A stretch of DNA of 64,000 bases from Bombella sp. ESL0385. Its GTDB lineage: Bacteria > Pseudomonadota > Alphaproteobacteria > Acetobacterales > Acetobacteraceae. Position 1 is the first letter of the stretch; every line of letters starts with the position of its first letter. Under the pieces are notes generated by a model. It made no database searches, was not told the DNA's origin, and saw only the letters and a program-made list of their open reading frames with translations. Location of the stretch: positions 930,001 to 994,000 of the forward strand of contig NZ_WNIJ01000001.1 of NCBI RefSeq assembly GCF_009725755.1, in the 5' to 3' direction. The position numbers and the translations under genes were made by a program. Positions 52,816 to 60,758 of the stretch are shown piece after piece.

Positions 52816-53003
52816 CTGACACAAAATGGAAACCGTGCCCGTTTTGTGGGGAAGGCGGTTTCCTATGTTGGGGCCCAGATAAGAAATATGAATTTATTTT
52901 CTGTGAAAATTGTTATGCCCAGGGGCCATGCGAACTCACTGGGGAAGATGCGGAATATCTCTGGAATAATAGAGCGAGGGAGGCCAACCATGGCGACACC
53001 TGA
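52812..53003 (+). CDS. Lar-like restriction-alleviation zinc-ribbon protein
   Basis: A 63-residue protein (ATG 52812) with two CxxC pairs, KPCPFCGEGG near the start and FCENC in the middle, then the typical end GPCELTGEDAEYLWNNRA. This is the Lar/Rac-type zinc ribbon, which relieves type I restriction. Coupled to the upstream small membrane gene by ATGA. Confidence 0.8.
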   Translation: MTDTKWKPCPFCGEGGFLCWGPDKKYEFIFCENCYAQGPCELTGEDAEYLWNNRAREANHGDT

Positions 53004-53322
53004 GCAGCGCGTCAATGCTGCCTTTGTGGCAGGTTTTACAGGAATTCCCGCTAGTACGATTATCAAACTGGCCCAGCAGGGGAGGATGCCAGCAACCAAG
53101 ATAGGACGAAGATGGACATTCAGCCCGTCCAGGATTGAGCAGTGGATCAAGGAAAAAGAGGACGAAAATTTATGTCGAATTCAGCTAGGAGAAAGCCAGA
53201 AAAATCTCCACAGAATTGCTTTAAAAGAGGGAATGTCTGGTGGGCGGAGATCATCGTTTCTGGTGTCAGACACAGACAAAGCCTACGCACGAATGATGCG
53301 CGGGAAGCGGCGCGCCGTGTAG
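52990..53322 (+). CDS. Excisionase/AlpA-like HTH protein
   Basis: An ORF of 110 codons from ATG 52990. Residues 1-55 form a short MerR/AlpA-like winged HTH (AAFVAGFTGIPASTIIKLAQ, RMPATKIGRRWTFSPSRIEQ), the usual excisionase design. The remaining half overlaps the integrase gene in another frame and has no recognised domain, so the true end of the functional domain may be near 53160. Likely directs excision by the adjacent integrase. Start supported by the position just after the lar-like stop region. Confidence 0.7.
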   Translation: MATPEQRVNAAFVAGFTGIPASTIIKLAQQGRMPATKIGRRWTFSPSRIEQWIKEKEDENLCRIQLGESQKNLHRIALKEGMSGGRRSSFLVSDTDKAYARMMRGKRRAV

Positions 53323-54272
53323 CGCGTCTGCGGCAGGAGATCACTCGCAAGGCGGTCGGGGTAGAGGGTGAAAAATCCTGGAAAAGTGCAGTGGTTATGT
53401 GGATGGAACACGGACTTGATGGCGTTAAGCCGTCTGTTGCCCAGCGTTACCTGAGCAGCATAAGAAATTTTGATACTCTGTTCTCTAACCTCTTGCTTCC
53501 TAGCATCAAGACGAAAGATGTTGCCGACTGGGTGCGCTGGCGTAGGGACAGGGGACAAATGCCTAGAGGAGGAGCAGAAATAGACATTGGGAAGAAGCCT
53601 GTTTCGAATGCGACAATCAGACGCGACCTGACGGCCCTCTCGCGCTTGATGTCATTTTGCTGCTCTATTGGTTGGCGGGATGACAATCCTGTCCGAGCAT
53701 ATGATAGATCCATCATTAGGGAAAAGAGGGAACCGCAACGCCCTCCATCCATTCAGGAGATAGAAGAGGCCATCAAGGAAGCGTCCCCACCAATGGCTGG
53801 CATCCTCAAGCTTTTGTACCAGACAGGAATGAGGTTGAATGAGGCTGTACATCTGGAGAAAAAGCAGATCGATCCTGAGCGTCAGCAGATATTGCTGACA
53901 CGGACAAAAAGTAGCCATCCGCGGGCTTTATCATGGGAGACGCCGGGCGGGAATGCGACTGATGCCATCATGGACGGAGCCGATGAGGGGATACTATACC
54001 CCAGCTCTGATACGGGAGAGGCTTTCCGCAATTTTTCATCCAATCACGCTCAACTCATGAGAAGGCTGGTTAGGATGAATCCTGAATACAGGCGGTTTAA
54101 TGTCCATTCGCTACGGCATGCCTTCGCCATACGGTGGTTGAAGAATGGGGGAAGCCTGTATCGCTTATCACGGCATCTCGGGCATAGTTCAGTGAAGGTA
54201 ACTGAGCACAATTATCTTGGTTATCTGACAGTCGAAGAACAGGAGATTGTCCAGATGCAAACAGATGTTTGA
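53172..54272 (+). CDS. Tyrosine-type site-specific integrase
   Basis: A 366-residue tyrosine recombinase (from ATG 53172; the longer frame starts at GTG 53142). The core-binding domain spans residues about 45-170. The catalytic core shows LYQTGMRLNEAVHLEKKQID (Arg I), HSLRHAFAIRWLKNGGSLYR (H-x-x-R), LSRHLGHSSVKVTEHNY with Tyr nucleophile near the end. It catalyses integration at tRNA-Ser(GCT); attR lies 112 bases after the stop. Its first 150 bases overlap the excisionase-like frame. Confidence 0.93.
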   Translation: MSNSARRKPEKSPQNCFKRGNVWWAEIIVSGVRHRQSLRTNDAREAARRVARLRQEITRKAVGVEGEKSWKSAVVMWMEHGLDGVKPSVAQRYLSSIRNFDTLFSNLLLPSIKTKDVADWVRWRRDRGQMPRGGAEIDIGKKPVSNATIRRDLTALSRLMSFCCSIGWRDDNPVRAYDRSIIREKREPQRPPSIQEIEEAIKEASPPMAGILKLLYQTGMRLNEAVHLEKKQIDPERQQILLTRTKSSHPRALSWETPGGNATDAIMDGADEGILYPSSDTGEAFRNFSSNHAQLMRRLVRMNPEYRRFNVHSLRHAFAIRWLKNGGSLYRLSRHLGHSSVKVTEHNYLGYLTVEEQEIVQMQTDV

Positions 54273-54384
54273 GTGTGGGGGATTTTGTGGGGGGTGGTGC
54301 GATAATAGGGATGTTTTTTGGCATGAACCGTTCTCGAAAAATCACAGTATTCCGTAAGTTACGGAAGTTAATATTAATTTCATG

Positions 54385-54463
54385 GGTTTGCTAAACCGTT
54401 ATACGGGTAACTCCCGTATCGTGGGTTCGAATCCCATCCCCTCCGCCACGGATTACCAGAAAA
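54385..54463 (+). repeat. attR, 79-bp direct repeat with 3' piece of tRNA-Ser
   Basis: Identical to 16702-16780. It contains the 3' part of tRNA-Ser(GCT) from the anticodon stem through CCA, but lacks the acceptor and D arm, so it cannot make a tRNA. Marks the right prophage end. Confidence 0.97.
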
Positions 54464-55035
54464 AAGCAAAGAACACCTCAAAAATAGATTATCTCCCCTT
54501 TTTGAGGCCCCCAGCGAGGCCCCCAATTTTCTGCGCTCTCTCACAATTAATCTGTTTCTCTGCGGGCAGATTCGCGCGCGCTCTGTTATCTCGCTTCTTA
54601 GAAAACAGCCAAAAATAAACGTCAGAATGTGACAGATTGTGACATGAAGTGATAGTTAATGATAGGAAAATATGGGTAGTTGTGTGGGTAATAGCTCGGC
54701 TATAGAGGGAAAATGCTTACCGATATTGTTATAAAACGTTTCAACCCTAAGAGAAGCTTCATAGTAAAGAGGGATTAGTTATCAGAGTACTGCTTAATGG
54801 ATCGAAAATATAGCTGCTCAGGTACAAGGTAAGTAGAAAAGAGAATACATTATTAATTAAGCCATATTTAGATGTTTCTCTGGCGCAGGCTAGAAAAGTC
54901 TATTTCTTGGTCGCAGTCTGTTATATTATTGGCAAAATGGTATAGAATTGGATGTCTAGCTATTTCGGGGTTAGCGAAAGCTTTTCGTCCGCTTCCTGTT
55001 ATCACGCAGTCGCAGCATGAACATGGAGATAGACC
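54464..55035. other. Intergenic stretch right of attR
   Basis: About 570 bases with no supported gene. It holds tandem AGGCCCCCA pieces (about 54503-54521), a segment at 54602 resembling the sequence just after the tRNA at attL (GAAAACAGCCAAAAATA against GAAAATAGCCAAAAATT), and otherwise AT-rich sequence. The partial similarity may reflect an older insertion at the same tRNA. Confidence 0.45.
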
Positions 55036-55441
55036 ATGCCTACTTTATTTGTTGAAGCGATTGATCATCTTGTTCTGAATGTTAATGATATTGATGTATC
55101 GTTTGATTGGTATTCAAATATTCTTGGAATGTGTGGGAAGAAGATTGTTTCAAAAAAAGTGGCGTGCGAAAAATATACTTTTCTTTGGTAATCAGAAAAT
55201 AAATTTTAGACAGAAGGATATATCGCAAGAAGACTGGTTTACAGCGAGACATCCCCTTGAGGGAACAGCAGATCTGTGTTTCCTCGTCAGTCTGTCCGCA
55301 GATGATGTTGTAAAGCATCTGACACATCATAACGTAAAGATTGAATGTGGACCTGTAATAAAAGAGGGAGCTTGTGGGAAAATTTCCTCCGTTTATTGTC
55401 GTGATCCCGATGGGAATCTGATCGAATTATCCTCCTACTAA
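55036..55441 (+). pseudogene. Frameshifted VOC-family gene
   Basis: The frame from ATG 55036 gives FVEAIDHLVLNVNDIDVSFD and DWYSNILGM, then stops soon after KYTFLW. The sense continues in the next frame as ILFFGNQKINFRQKDISQED ... CRDPDGNLIELSSY to a stop at 55441. Together they form one normal-length glyoxalase-like protein, so a one-base change near 55185 has broken it. It is AT-rich relative to flanking host genes. Confidence 0.75.
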
Positions 55442-55589
55442 AGAGTCGGTTTTTTTTGCTAGTATATTTCTAAGATGTGTGGCAATCGTTAAATAGCTCT
55501 AGCACGGATATTATGATGGTCATCTTTCCATTGCTAGCGCTTGAAAAGTTATATTGTGATTTGTTTGGCTATCATGAGTTTTATATATA

Positions 55590-56111
55590 TTATACTTTTT
55601 TCTTGAAAAATAACAAACAAATCACACAAATCGGGAGGAATATTTGAAAAAAATAAAATAATCTAAAGAACCATTGGCTATTAATTTTTTTGTTTTTATC
55701 ATCACAACTAATTTGTGTTGTAAGTTGTATTGCCTCGTAGCCATAGGTTTTTAGCTTCTCTTCAATATCTTCTCCAACTTTTACTGCACTAATAAGAAAG
55801 TTTCTGTACCATTTTTCTGCAAAGAGACAGCTAAGAGCAATGATAACATAAAAAAATAATATAGAAATTATAATATATTTTTCATTATTTATATCTGAAT
55901 CTTTCAACAGGTAAGCAGCGAATAAGAAAAGAGCCGAAAAACAAGTTCCGAGTAATCCTCTTACGCGCATACTAATATCGTTAAAATGTTCTTGTGTATC
56001 AATGACTCTTTTCCATGCCTCTAGATAAATATTAACTGAAGCAATTTTATCGTCTTCTGTTCTTCTAACTCCAAACATCATGATTCCTTTCTCATGAAAA
56101 AGTTTCACCAT
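55590..56111 (-). CDS. AT-rich multi-TM membrane protein, possibly SLATT-like
   Basis: A 173-residue protein. It has an N-terminal cytoplasmic helix (VNIYLEAWKRVIDTQEHFND), two adjacent TM segments (RGLLGTCFSALFLFAAYLLK and IIISILFFYVIIALSCLFAE), a following amphipathic helix (WYRNFLISAVKVGEDIEEKL) and a C-terminal TM (FFQIFLPICVICLLFF). The helix after the TM pair is in the style of SLATT effectors. High A+T and position just outside attR suggest acquired DNA. Function unassigned. The ATG could be one of two in the first 12 codons. Confidence 0.6.
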   Translation of the reverse strand: MVKLFHEKGIMMFGVRRTEDDKIASVNIYLEAWKRVIDTQEHFNDISMRVRGLLGTCFSALFLFAAYLLKDSDINNEKYIIISILFFYVIIALSCLFAEKWYRNFLISAVKVGEDIEEKLKTYGYEAIQLTTQISCDDKNKKINSQWFFRLFYFFQIFLPICVICLLFFKKKV

Positions 56112-56152
56112 TTTATTTATTGTAGAGCAGCCTATGCGTCAGCTGACAATAT

Positions 56153-56181
56153 AAAAAAGGGACGGCAGAAAAACCGTCCCC
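56153..56181 (-). terminator. Terminator of gpmA
   Basis: On the minus strand GGGACGG and CCGTCCC pair around an 8-base loop, followed by T6. It lies 27 bases downstream of the gpmA stop. Confidence 0.85.
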
Positions 56182-56207
56182 TTCTTTAACAAAGTAAAGC
56201 CAGAAGC

Positions 56208-56960
56208 TTACTTAGCCTTACCCTGGTTAGCTACGGCAGCAGCCTTAGCGGCGATTTCTTCTGCATCGCCGAGGTAATAATGCTTCACAGGCTTAAAGTT
56301 CTCATCGAACTCATAAACCAAAGGCACACCGGTGGGGATGTTCAGGTTGAGGATTTCATCCTCTGTCATGTTATCCAGATATTTCACCAGCGCGCGCAGG
56401 GAGTTCCCGTGGGCTGCGATGATGACCTTTTCACCTTTTTTGATACGGGGTAGAATGCTCTTCTCCCAATAAGGGATAACGCGCTCAATGGTGAGGGCGA
56501 GGCTCTCTGTGGTGGGAAGCTCATTAGGGCTAAGATGAGCATAGCGTGGGTCATGGCCGGGGAAACGCTCGTCAGACCGCTCCAGCGCAGGGGGGGTAAC
56601 AGCAAAACCGCGACGCCATTGCTTAACTTGCTCATCGCCATATTTCTTGGCGGTCTCGGCTTTGTTCAGCCCTTGGAGCGCACCATAGTGACGCTCATTA
56701 AGACGCCAGTTTTTCTCAACAGGGAGCCATGCTTGGTCCACACCATCAAGAATGTTCCATAATGTATGGATTGCGCGTTTTAGAACGGATGTATAAGCGA
56801 AGTCGAAGGAATAACCCTCCTTACGCAGGAGCTCGCCCGCTGCTTTGGCTTCGCTGCGTCCTTTTTCGGACAAATCTACGTCATACCAACCGGTAAAGCG
56901 GTTTTCTTGGTTCCACTGGCTCTCGCCGTGACGAACCAGAACAAGCTTGGTTACAGCCAT
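56208..56960 (-). CDS. gpmA: 2,3-bisphosphoglycerate-dependent phosphoglycerate mutase
   Basis: A 250-residue glycolytic enzyme interconverting 3- and 2-phosphoglycerate. [20 protein letters not shown] near the start carries the phosphorylated His (residue 11), [20 protein letters not shown] the Glu region, and [17 protein letters not shown] the second catalytic His. Full length. Single gene with its own terminator. Confidence 0.96.
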   Translation of the reverse strand: MAVTKLVLVRHGESQWNQENRFTGWYDVDLSEKGRSEAKAAGELLRKEGYSFDFAYTSVLKRAIHTLWNILDGVDQAWLPVEKNWRLNERHYGALQGLNKAETAKKYGDEQVKQWRRGFAVTPPALERSDERFPGHDPRYAHLSPNELPTTESLALTIERVIPYWEKSILPRIKKGEKVIIAAHGNSLRALVKYLDNMTEDEILNLNIPTGVPLVYEFDENFKPVKHYYLGDAEEIAAKAAAVANQGKAK

Positions 56961-57077
56961 GATAAACTCCTTAATATATAAGGTTTAACGACAGGGAGAG
57001 AGTGCGCCAGTATGGCGAGAACTGCAAGGCCCTCACTAGGATTTGCGCGCATTGTTGTGCATGGCCGTTATGATGAT

Positions 57078-57114
57078 CGAGAAAGGCCACGGTAAGTCGT
57101 CGTGGCCTTTCTCG
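57078..57114. terminator. Long perfect inverted repeat, probable terminator of the transporter gene
   Basis: CGAGAAAGGCCACG and CGTGGCCTTTCTCG, 14-bp stem, 9-base loop. The stem itself ends CCTTTCTC rather than in a clean T-run. It lies 8 bases downstream of the MFS gene stop and could act in both directions. Confidence 0.7.
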
Positions 57115-57121
57115 TATGGGG

Positions 57122-58411
57122 TTAGTTATTTTGTTCTTCTTGTTGTTGAATGTAACGCCGTGCTTCAGGCGAAATGCGCAGCGTCATTGTTAGGCCTGCC
57201 GTGATGAGATAGATGACCGCGAATGTCCAGATAACATAGGCCATGCCTGTCCCGAAGATGAGCTCGCAGAGGGATACAATGGCCGGACCAACCCATGTTG
57301 AGGCCCCAGCCCCTAAGCCAAGAATAGAGAGGGCAGCGGCTTTCTCGCGGGGGCAAATTTGCGGCATAAGCCCAGAGAGAGGCACAAAGGCTGCGATAGA
57401 AGCCCCATATAAAATCCCAACTGCGGCGGCAGCAGCAAAATTACCCGGATACCAAAGTGGAATGTAATAAAAGAGGGGAATGGTTACGAATCCACCAATC
57501 CCACCAAAGACAGCTACAACAAAACGATAGCCGATTTTATCCGCCACCATGCCAGAGATGAGGTTAACAATAATATTGCTTAAGAAAATTAGGGATAGAA
57601 GATTTAACCATTGCCCAAGAGTAAAGCCTAGATGGTCCACAAAGAAGCCCGGCATAATAGCGAGAAAAGCATATTCGGAGGAGGTATCAACTGTTCTTAC
57701 AATGCCTGCGATGAGAGTTTTAGGCTCCCGCCATATGATGCTGATAGACCCTAAAAACGCTTTTTTAGGGGAGACATCAGTGGGGAGGAGGCGTTGTGTA
57801 CCGGTTGGTTCATGCGTGAAAAGGAGGGCCAACAACCCGCCAATAACGACAAGCCCTAATGAACACCAGAAGGTATTGATTTCACCAATCGCAGGAATTG
57901 CGAAACGGGCGAATTGAGAGCCTAACGTTGGCAGCCCGGCGGAGAAGGAAAACCAAAACCATCCAGCCGCCGCACCTAACATTGTACTTGGGGTTGCTGC
58001 GGCAATCCAAACCAAGAAGCCATAAGCAAAGAGGGGGTAAGCAAAGCCGCGTAACGTGTAAAATGTAAGAATCCACGTGCTATTATTAGGCGTTAGCCCG
58101 AAGATGAGGAAGCCGACCTCTAAAACAGCCCATAAAATAAGGCCAATCCACATTACTTTTTTAGGCCCCATTAGGTCCGATAGGGGGCCGGCGAACCATG
58201 CAGCAAGCATGACCGTAATGCCGTAACATGTGAAAAGCTCATTCACAAAACTTTGTGGATGGCCCGTATGAAGCATGAAAGTATCTAAATACCCTGCCTC
58301 GACACCATCGCCCACCATGAAAAGTAGTTGCCCAACAAAGGCCCAAAAGAGGGCTTTTGGGATGCCTATTTTCTCGACAAAACTTGTTTTTTTGGTCACA
58401 GAGTCTGCCAT
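57122..58411 (-). CDS. MFS transporter, RbtT/DalT/CsbX family (polyol or related sugar uptake)
   Basis: A 429-residue transporter with 12 predicted hydrophobic helices. The start IGIPKALFWAFVGQLLFMVG and DGVEAGYLDTFML matches RbtT/DalT/CsbX-type polyol transporters, and the MFS loop motif appears as AGPLSDLMGPKKVMW. Likely imports ribitol, arabinitol or similar sugar alcohols by proton symport, which fits acetic acid bacteria. The exact substrate cannot be read. A long C-terminal tail ends in EEQNN. Confidence 0.85.
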   Translation of the reverse strand: MADSVTKKTSFVEKIGIPKALFWAFVGQLLFMVGDGVEAGYLDTFMLHTGHPQSFVNELFTCYGITVMLAAWFAGPLSDLMGPKKVMWIGLILWAVLEVGFLIFGLTPNNSTWILTFYTLRGFAYPLFAYGFLVWIAAATPSTMLGAAAGWFWFSFSAGLPTLGSQFARFAIPAIGEINTFWCSLGLVVIGGLLALLFTHEPTGTQRLLPTDVSPKKAFLGSISIIWREPKTLIAGIVRTVDTSSEYAFLAIMPGFFVDHLGFTLGQWLNLLSLIFLSNIIVNLISGMVADKIGYRFVVAVFGGIGGFVTIPLFYYIPLWYPGNFAAAAAVGILYGASIAAFVPLSGLMPQICPREKAAALSILGLGAGASTWVGPAIVSLCELIFGTGMAYVIWTFAVIYLITAGLTMTLRISPEARRYIQQQEEQNN

Positions 58412-58794
58412 TAAAAATCTCTCCCATGATGTAAAGAAAGAAGAAAACCATATTAAATGGCTTTATCCCTTCATTCTTAGTGGATGATGAGGTGATATAG
58501 TGTTGAATATCCTCTCAATATTTAAGCCTAACACTTATAAGCTTACGATTATCCCCTCCATAGCATGATGAGGATATTTTTTCAATTATCTATGGGTGTT
58601 TGAGGGGCGACCTATATCTCTTATTATTTCTTATAATGATGAAGTTATTATGGGTATTCATCGGTTTTACGGAGTCTTTTCCCATGATGTGTTGCAAGAG
58701 TTGGAGGGAGGATAATGGCTTAAAGATTTTAGTTGCGAAAGAATGTCATTATCACTAGCGTGAAGAAAGATTAGCCAGCCAGAGGCGAAGATAG
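58412..58794. other. Intergenic stretch between the transporter and bfd
   Basis: About 380 bases with no supported gene. A TGTCATTATCA at about 58744 matches one half of the Fur-like palindrome upstream of bfr and lies about 40 bases before bfd. No other clear signal is seen. Confidence 0.4.
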
Positions 58795-59058
58795 ATGATT
58801 ATATGCTCATGCAATGGGTTGTCGGATAGGGATGTGCAGACAGCCATCCAAGCCGGAGTTGTGAAACTCTCTGAGATTTATGCGGCGCGACAATGCCGGG
58901 TAAAATGTGGGAACTGCGTAAAGGGCGTAGCGTGTTTGCTCAAAGCGGCTCGCGAAACAAATTGCCCATGCCCCACAACCTTGGAGTTGGAGGAGCAAAT
59001 GGCAGCTCAGGCTGTTGGGGATGAGGAGCTGGTTATAAAAAAAGAGGCCACCCTATAG
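58795..59058 (+). CDS. bfd: Bacterioferritin-associated ferredoxin
   Basis: An 87-residue [2Fe-2S] protein. ICSCNGLSDRDV gives the first two Cys (CxC) and CRVKCGNCVKGVACL the second pair (CxxC), as in BFD-like proteins, which reduce and release iron from bacterioferritin. The C-terminal 35 residues extend beyond the minimal domain. It converges with bfr, 39 bases apart. Confidence 0.9.
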   Translation: MIICSCNGLSDRDVQTAIQAGVVKLSEIYAARQCRVKCGNCVKGVACLLKAARETNCPCPTTLELEEQMAAQAVGDEELVIKKEATL

Positions 59059-59097
59059 GGAGGCCTCTCTTATAAGCTTAGCAGCTAACAGTAATTA

Positions 59098-59592
59098 TTA
59101 TGAGCCGCTATTCTGGTCTGCACTCTCGGAGTTGAGAGTGATGTAACGCTCGATGCCAATTTGCTTGATGAGGTCGAGCTGGGTATCGATGAAGTCCTCA
59201 TGGGATTCTTCATCAGCGAGGATGCGGAAAAGAAGATCGCGGGAGACGAAGTCACGCACGCTCTCGCAATAAGCGATACCTTCGCGGATTTTCTCCAGAG
59301 CGAGAGCCTCGACCTTCAGGTCACATTCTAGAATCTCTTGAACATTCTCACCGATTTGCAGCGGGTTGAGATGTTGTAGATTCGGCAAGCCACCTAAGAA
59401 GAGGATGCGTTCAATCAGCCAATCGGCGTGACGCATTTCCTCGATGGATTCTTCATATTCCTTTTTGCCTAATTTTGTAACACCCCAGTGGTTCAGTGTC
59501 CGGGAGTGAAGGAAATATTGGTTAATGGCGGTTAGCTCATTAGCCAGTTGAGCATTTAAGAACTCGATAACTTTAGGGTCTTTTACAGGCAT
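59098..59592 (-). CDS. bfr: Bacterioferritin
   Basis: A 164-residue iron-storage protein from ATG 59592 (AGGAGAG precedes it). Ferroxidase ligands appear in NAQLANELTAINQYFLHSRT (Glu18), EEMRHADWLIERIL (Glu51, Met52 as haem ligand, His54), the mid-protein Glu94 region and LADEESHEDFIDTQLDLIKQ (Glu127, His130). It forms a 24-mer shell that stores ferric iron. The downstream convergent bfd gene encodes its likely electron donor. Confidence 0.95.
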   Translation of the reverse strand: MPVKDPKVIEFLNAQLANELTAINQYFLHSRTLNHWGVTKLGKKEYEESIEEMRHADWLIERILFLGGLPNLQHLNPLQIGENVQEILECDLKVEALALEKIREGIAYCESVRDFVSRDLLFRILADEESHEDFIDTQLDLIKQIGIERYITLNSESADQNSGS

Positions 59593-59914
59593 GTGCCTCT
59601 CCTTTGATGATTTTATAAAAGTAGGAACCATCCAACGGCAGTACACATAAAAGTTCTTTTGTAAAAAATCAATAAAAAAATTTTATTTCATGTATTCGTA
59701 GGTGATAATCATTATCATATATTGCTATTTGAAAAAGATTATCAGCTTCATCTTTGAAATTACATCATATCCCACATTTTTGGTTGGTTTTTAGGGGAGA
59801 TAATAGGGGTAATAAGCTATGCCTTTCAGAGTATTCATCCTTTAGCAAAATGCTTTACGGGTTTCTGTTTGTTTGATAGAGATAGAACGATTAGAAACAA
59901 GATGGAGACACATC
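59593..59914. other. Divergent regulatory region of bfr and the nitroreductase gene
   Basis: About 320 AT-rich bases separating the two divergent genes, with the Fur-box-like palindrome at 59703. No ORF is supported. Confidence 0.5.
59703..59717. promoter_or_regulatory. Fur-box-like palindrome upstream of bfr
   Basis: TGATAATCATTATCA, a 15-bp perfect palindrome matching the core of the Fur/iron-box consensus. It lies 111 bases before the bfr ATG and 198 bases before the nitroreductase ATG, so either or both could be iron-regulated. Confidence 0.6.
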
Positions 59915-60571
59915 ATGGACCTCCTCCATATTTTGCAGGCGCGTTACACGACAAAAGCCTATGACGCTACGCGGCGAATCCCTCAGGATAAAGTGACGCA
60001 GTTAATGGCGGCTCTGCGCTTCAGCCCGTCATCAGTGAATGCACAGCCGTGGCACTTTATTCTTGCTGATGATGAGGCCGGTAAGCAGCGTTTAGCTAAG
60101 GCAACCCCAGTGGAGAGCCCGGTGGCCTATAACAGGGAAAAAATTATAGATGCGTCCCACGTTGTCTTACTGTGTGCGAAGAATGAGCTAACAGATTCGT
60201 ATCTGCACTCTGTGTTAGAACAAGAAGAAAAAGATGGTCGCTATCAGGATGCTGCGGCGCGCGATGGCTTTGCAGCAGCACGCGCGGGCTATGTGCAACA
60301 GCATAAAACAGCAGGTGATGTAGCCCATTGGAACCAAAAGCAGGTCTATATAGCGCAAGGGTTTTTGCTACTTTCGGCAGCTATGTTGGGGATTGATGCA
60401 ACCCCTATTGAAGGCTTTGAGCCAGAAGCACTCTCTCATGAGTTTGGCTTAAAAGAGAAAGGCTTAACCCCACTTGTGATGGTCTCTCTGGGATATCATG
60501 CAGAACGCGATAATAATGCAAAGCGTCCTAAATCCCGCCTAGGGGAAGATGTTTTATTCTCTAAGGCCTAA
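59915..60571 (+). CDS. nfsB: Oxygen-insensitive NAD(P)H nitroreductase family protein
   Basis: A 218-residue flavoprotein with the NfsB layout: ILQARYTTKAYDATRRIPQD at the start, FSPSSVNAQPWHFIL (FMN-binding), AHWNQKQVYIAQGFLLLSAA and IDATPIEGFEPEAL, with SLGYHAERDNNAKRPKSRL near the end. It reduces nitroaromatics and quinones using NAD(P)H and FMN. ATG 59915 gives the usual length; a further ATG 42 bases upstream would add a non-conserved leader. Confidence 0.85.
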   Translation: MDLLHILQARYTTKAYDATRRIPQDKVTQLMAALRFSPSSVNAQPWHFILADDEAGKQRLAKATPVESPVAYNREKIIDASHVVLLCAKNELTDSYLHSVLEQEEKDGRYQDAAARDGFAAARAGYVQQHKTAGDVAHWNQKQVYIAQGFLLLSAAMLGIDATPIEGFEPEALSHEFGLKEKGLTPLVMVSLGYHAERDNNAKRPKSRLGEDVLFSKA

Positions 60572-60642
60572 GAGGCATAATTAATGGCTGGGGGAGAAAC
60601 TCCCCTAGCTATAGGCTATATGACAATTTTTAGGGGGGATGC

Positions 60643-60733
60643 TGGCGGAGAGAGAGGGATTCGAACCCTCGGTACGCTATTAACGTACACACGCTTTCCA
60701 AGCGTGCGCCTTAAGCCGCTCGGCCACCTCTCC
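60643..60733 (-). tRNA. tRNA-Ser (anticodon GGA)
   Basis: A 91-base tRNA on the minus strand. Acceptor GGAGAGG pairs with TCTCTCC (one wobble), anticodon stem CACGC/GCGTG with loop TTGGAAA (GGA), long variable arm TACGTT..AGCGTA, T arm GGGTTCGAATCCC, CCA encoded. Confidence 0.95.
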
Positions 60734-60758
60734 TGCGAGCGTGAGCCGGACAATAGCA

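Larger units (their letters stand above)
16702..54463. mobile_element. Complete podovirus-type prophage in tRNA-Ser(GCT), about 37.8 kb
   Basis: Bounded by a perfect 79-bp direct repeat (attL in the tRNA, attR at 54385) with a tyrosine integrase next to attR. It contains recognisable lysis, ejection, tail, capsid, scaffold, portal, terminase, replication, repressor, recombination and integration genes, so it looks functionally complete. Head genes resemble Bordetella phage BPP-1 (Bbp16/17/19-like); internal core proteins and tail tube proteins are of T7 type. Cargo modules are a TIR/membrane pair and an ABC-3C-type system. Confidence 0.95.

Noticed and set aside
16702-54463. Diversity-generating retroelement, expected from BPP-1 relationship
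   Set aside because: No reverse transcriptase-like ORF and no template/variable repeat pair near the fibre gene were seen.
16702-54463. Phage single-subunit RNA polymerase to serve the 18-bp elements
   Set aside because: The three proteins over 800 residues are ejection or transglycosylase proteins without polymerase motifs.
54382-54618. 78-codon ORF starting in attR
   Set aside because: It is made mostly of the tRNA fragment and flanking repeat sequence.
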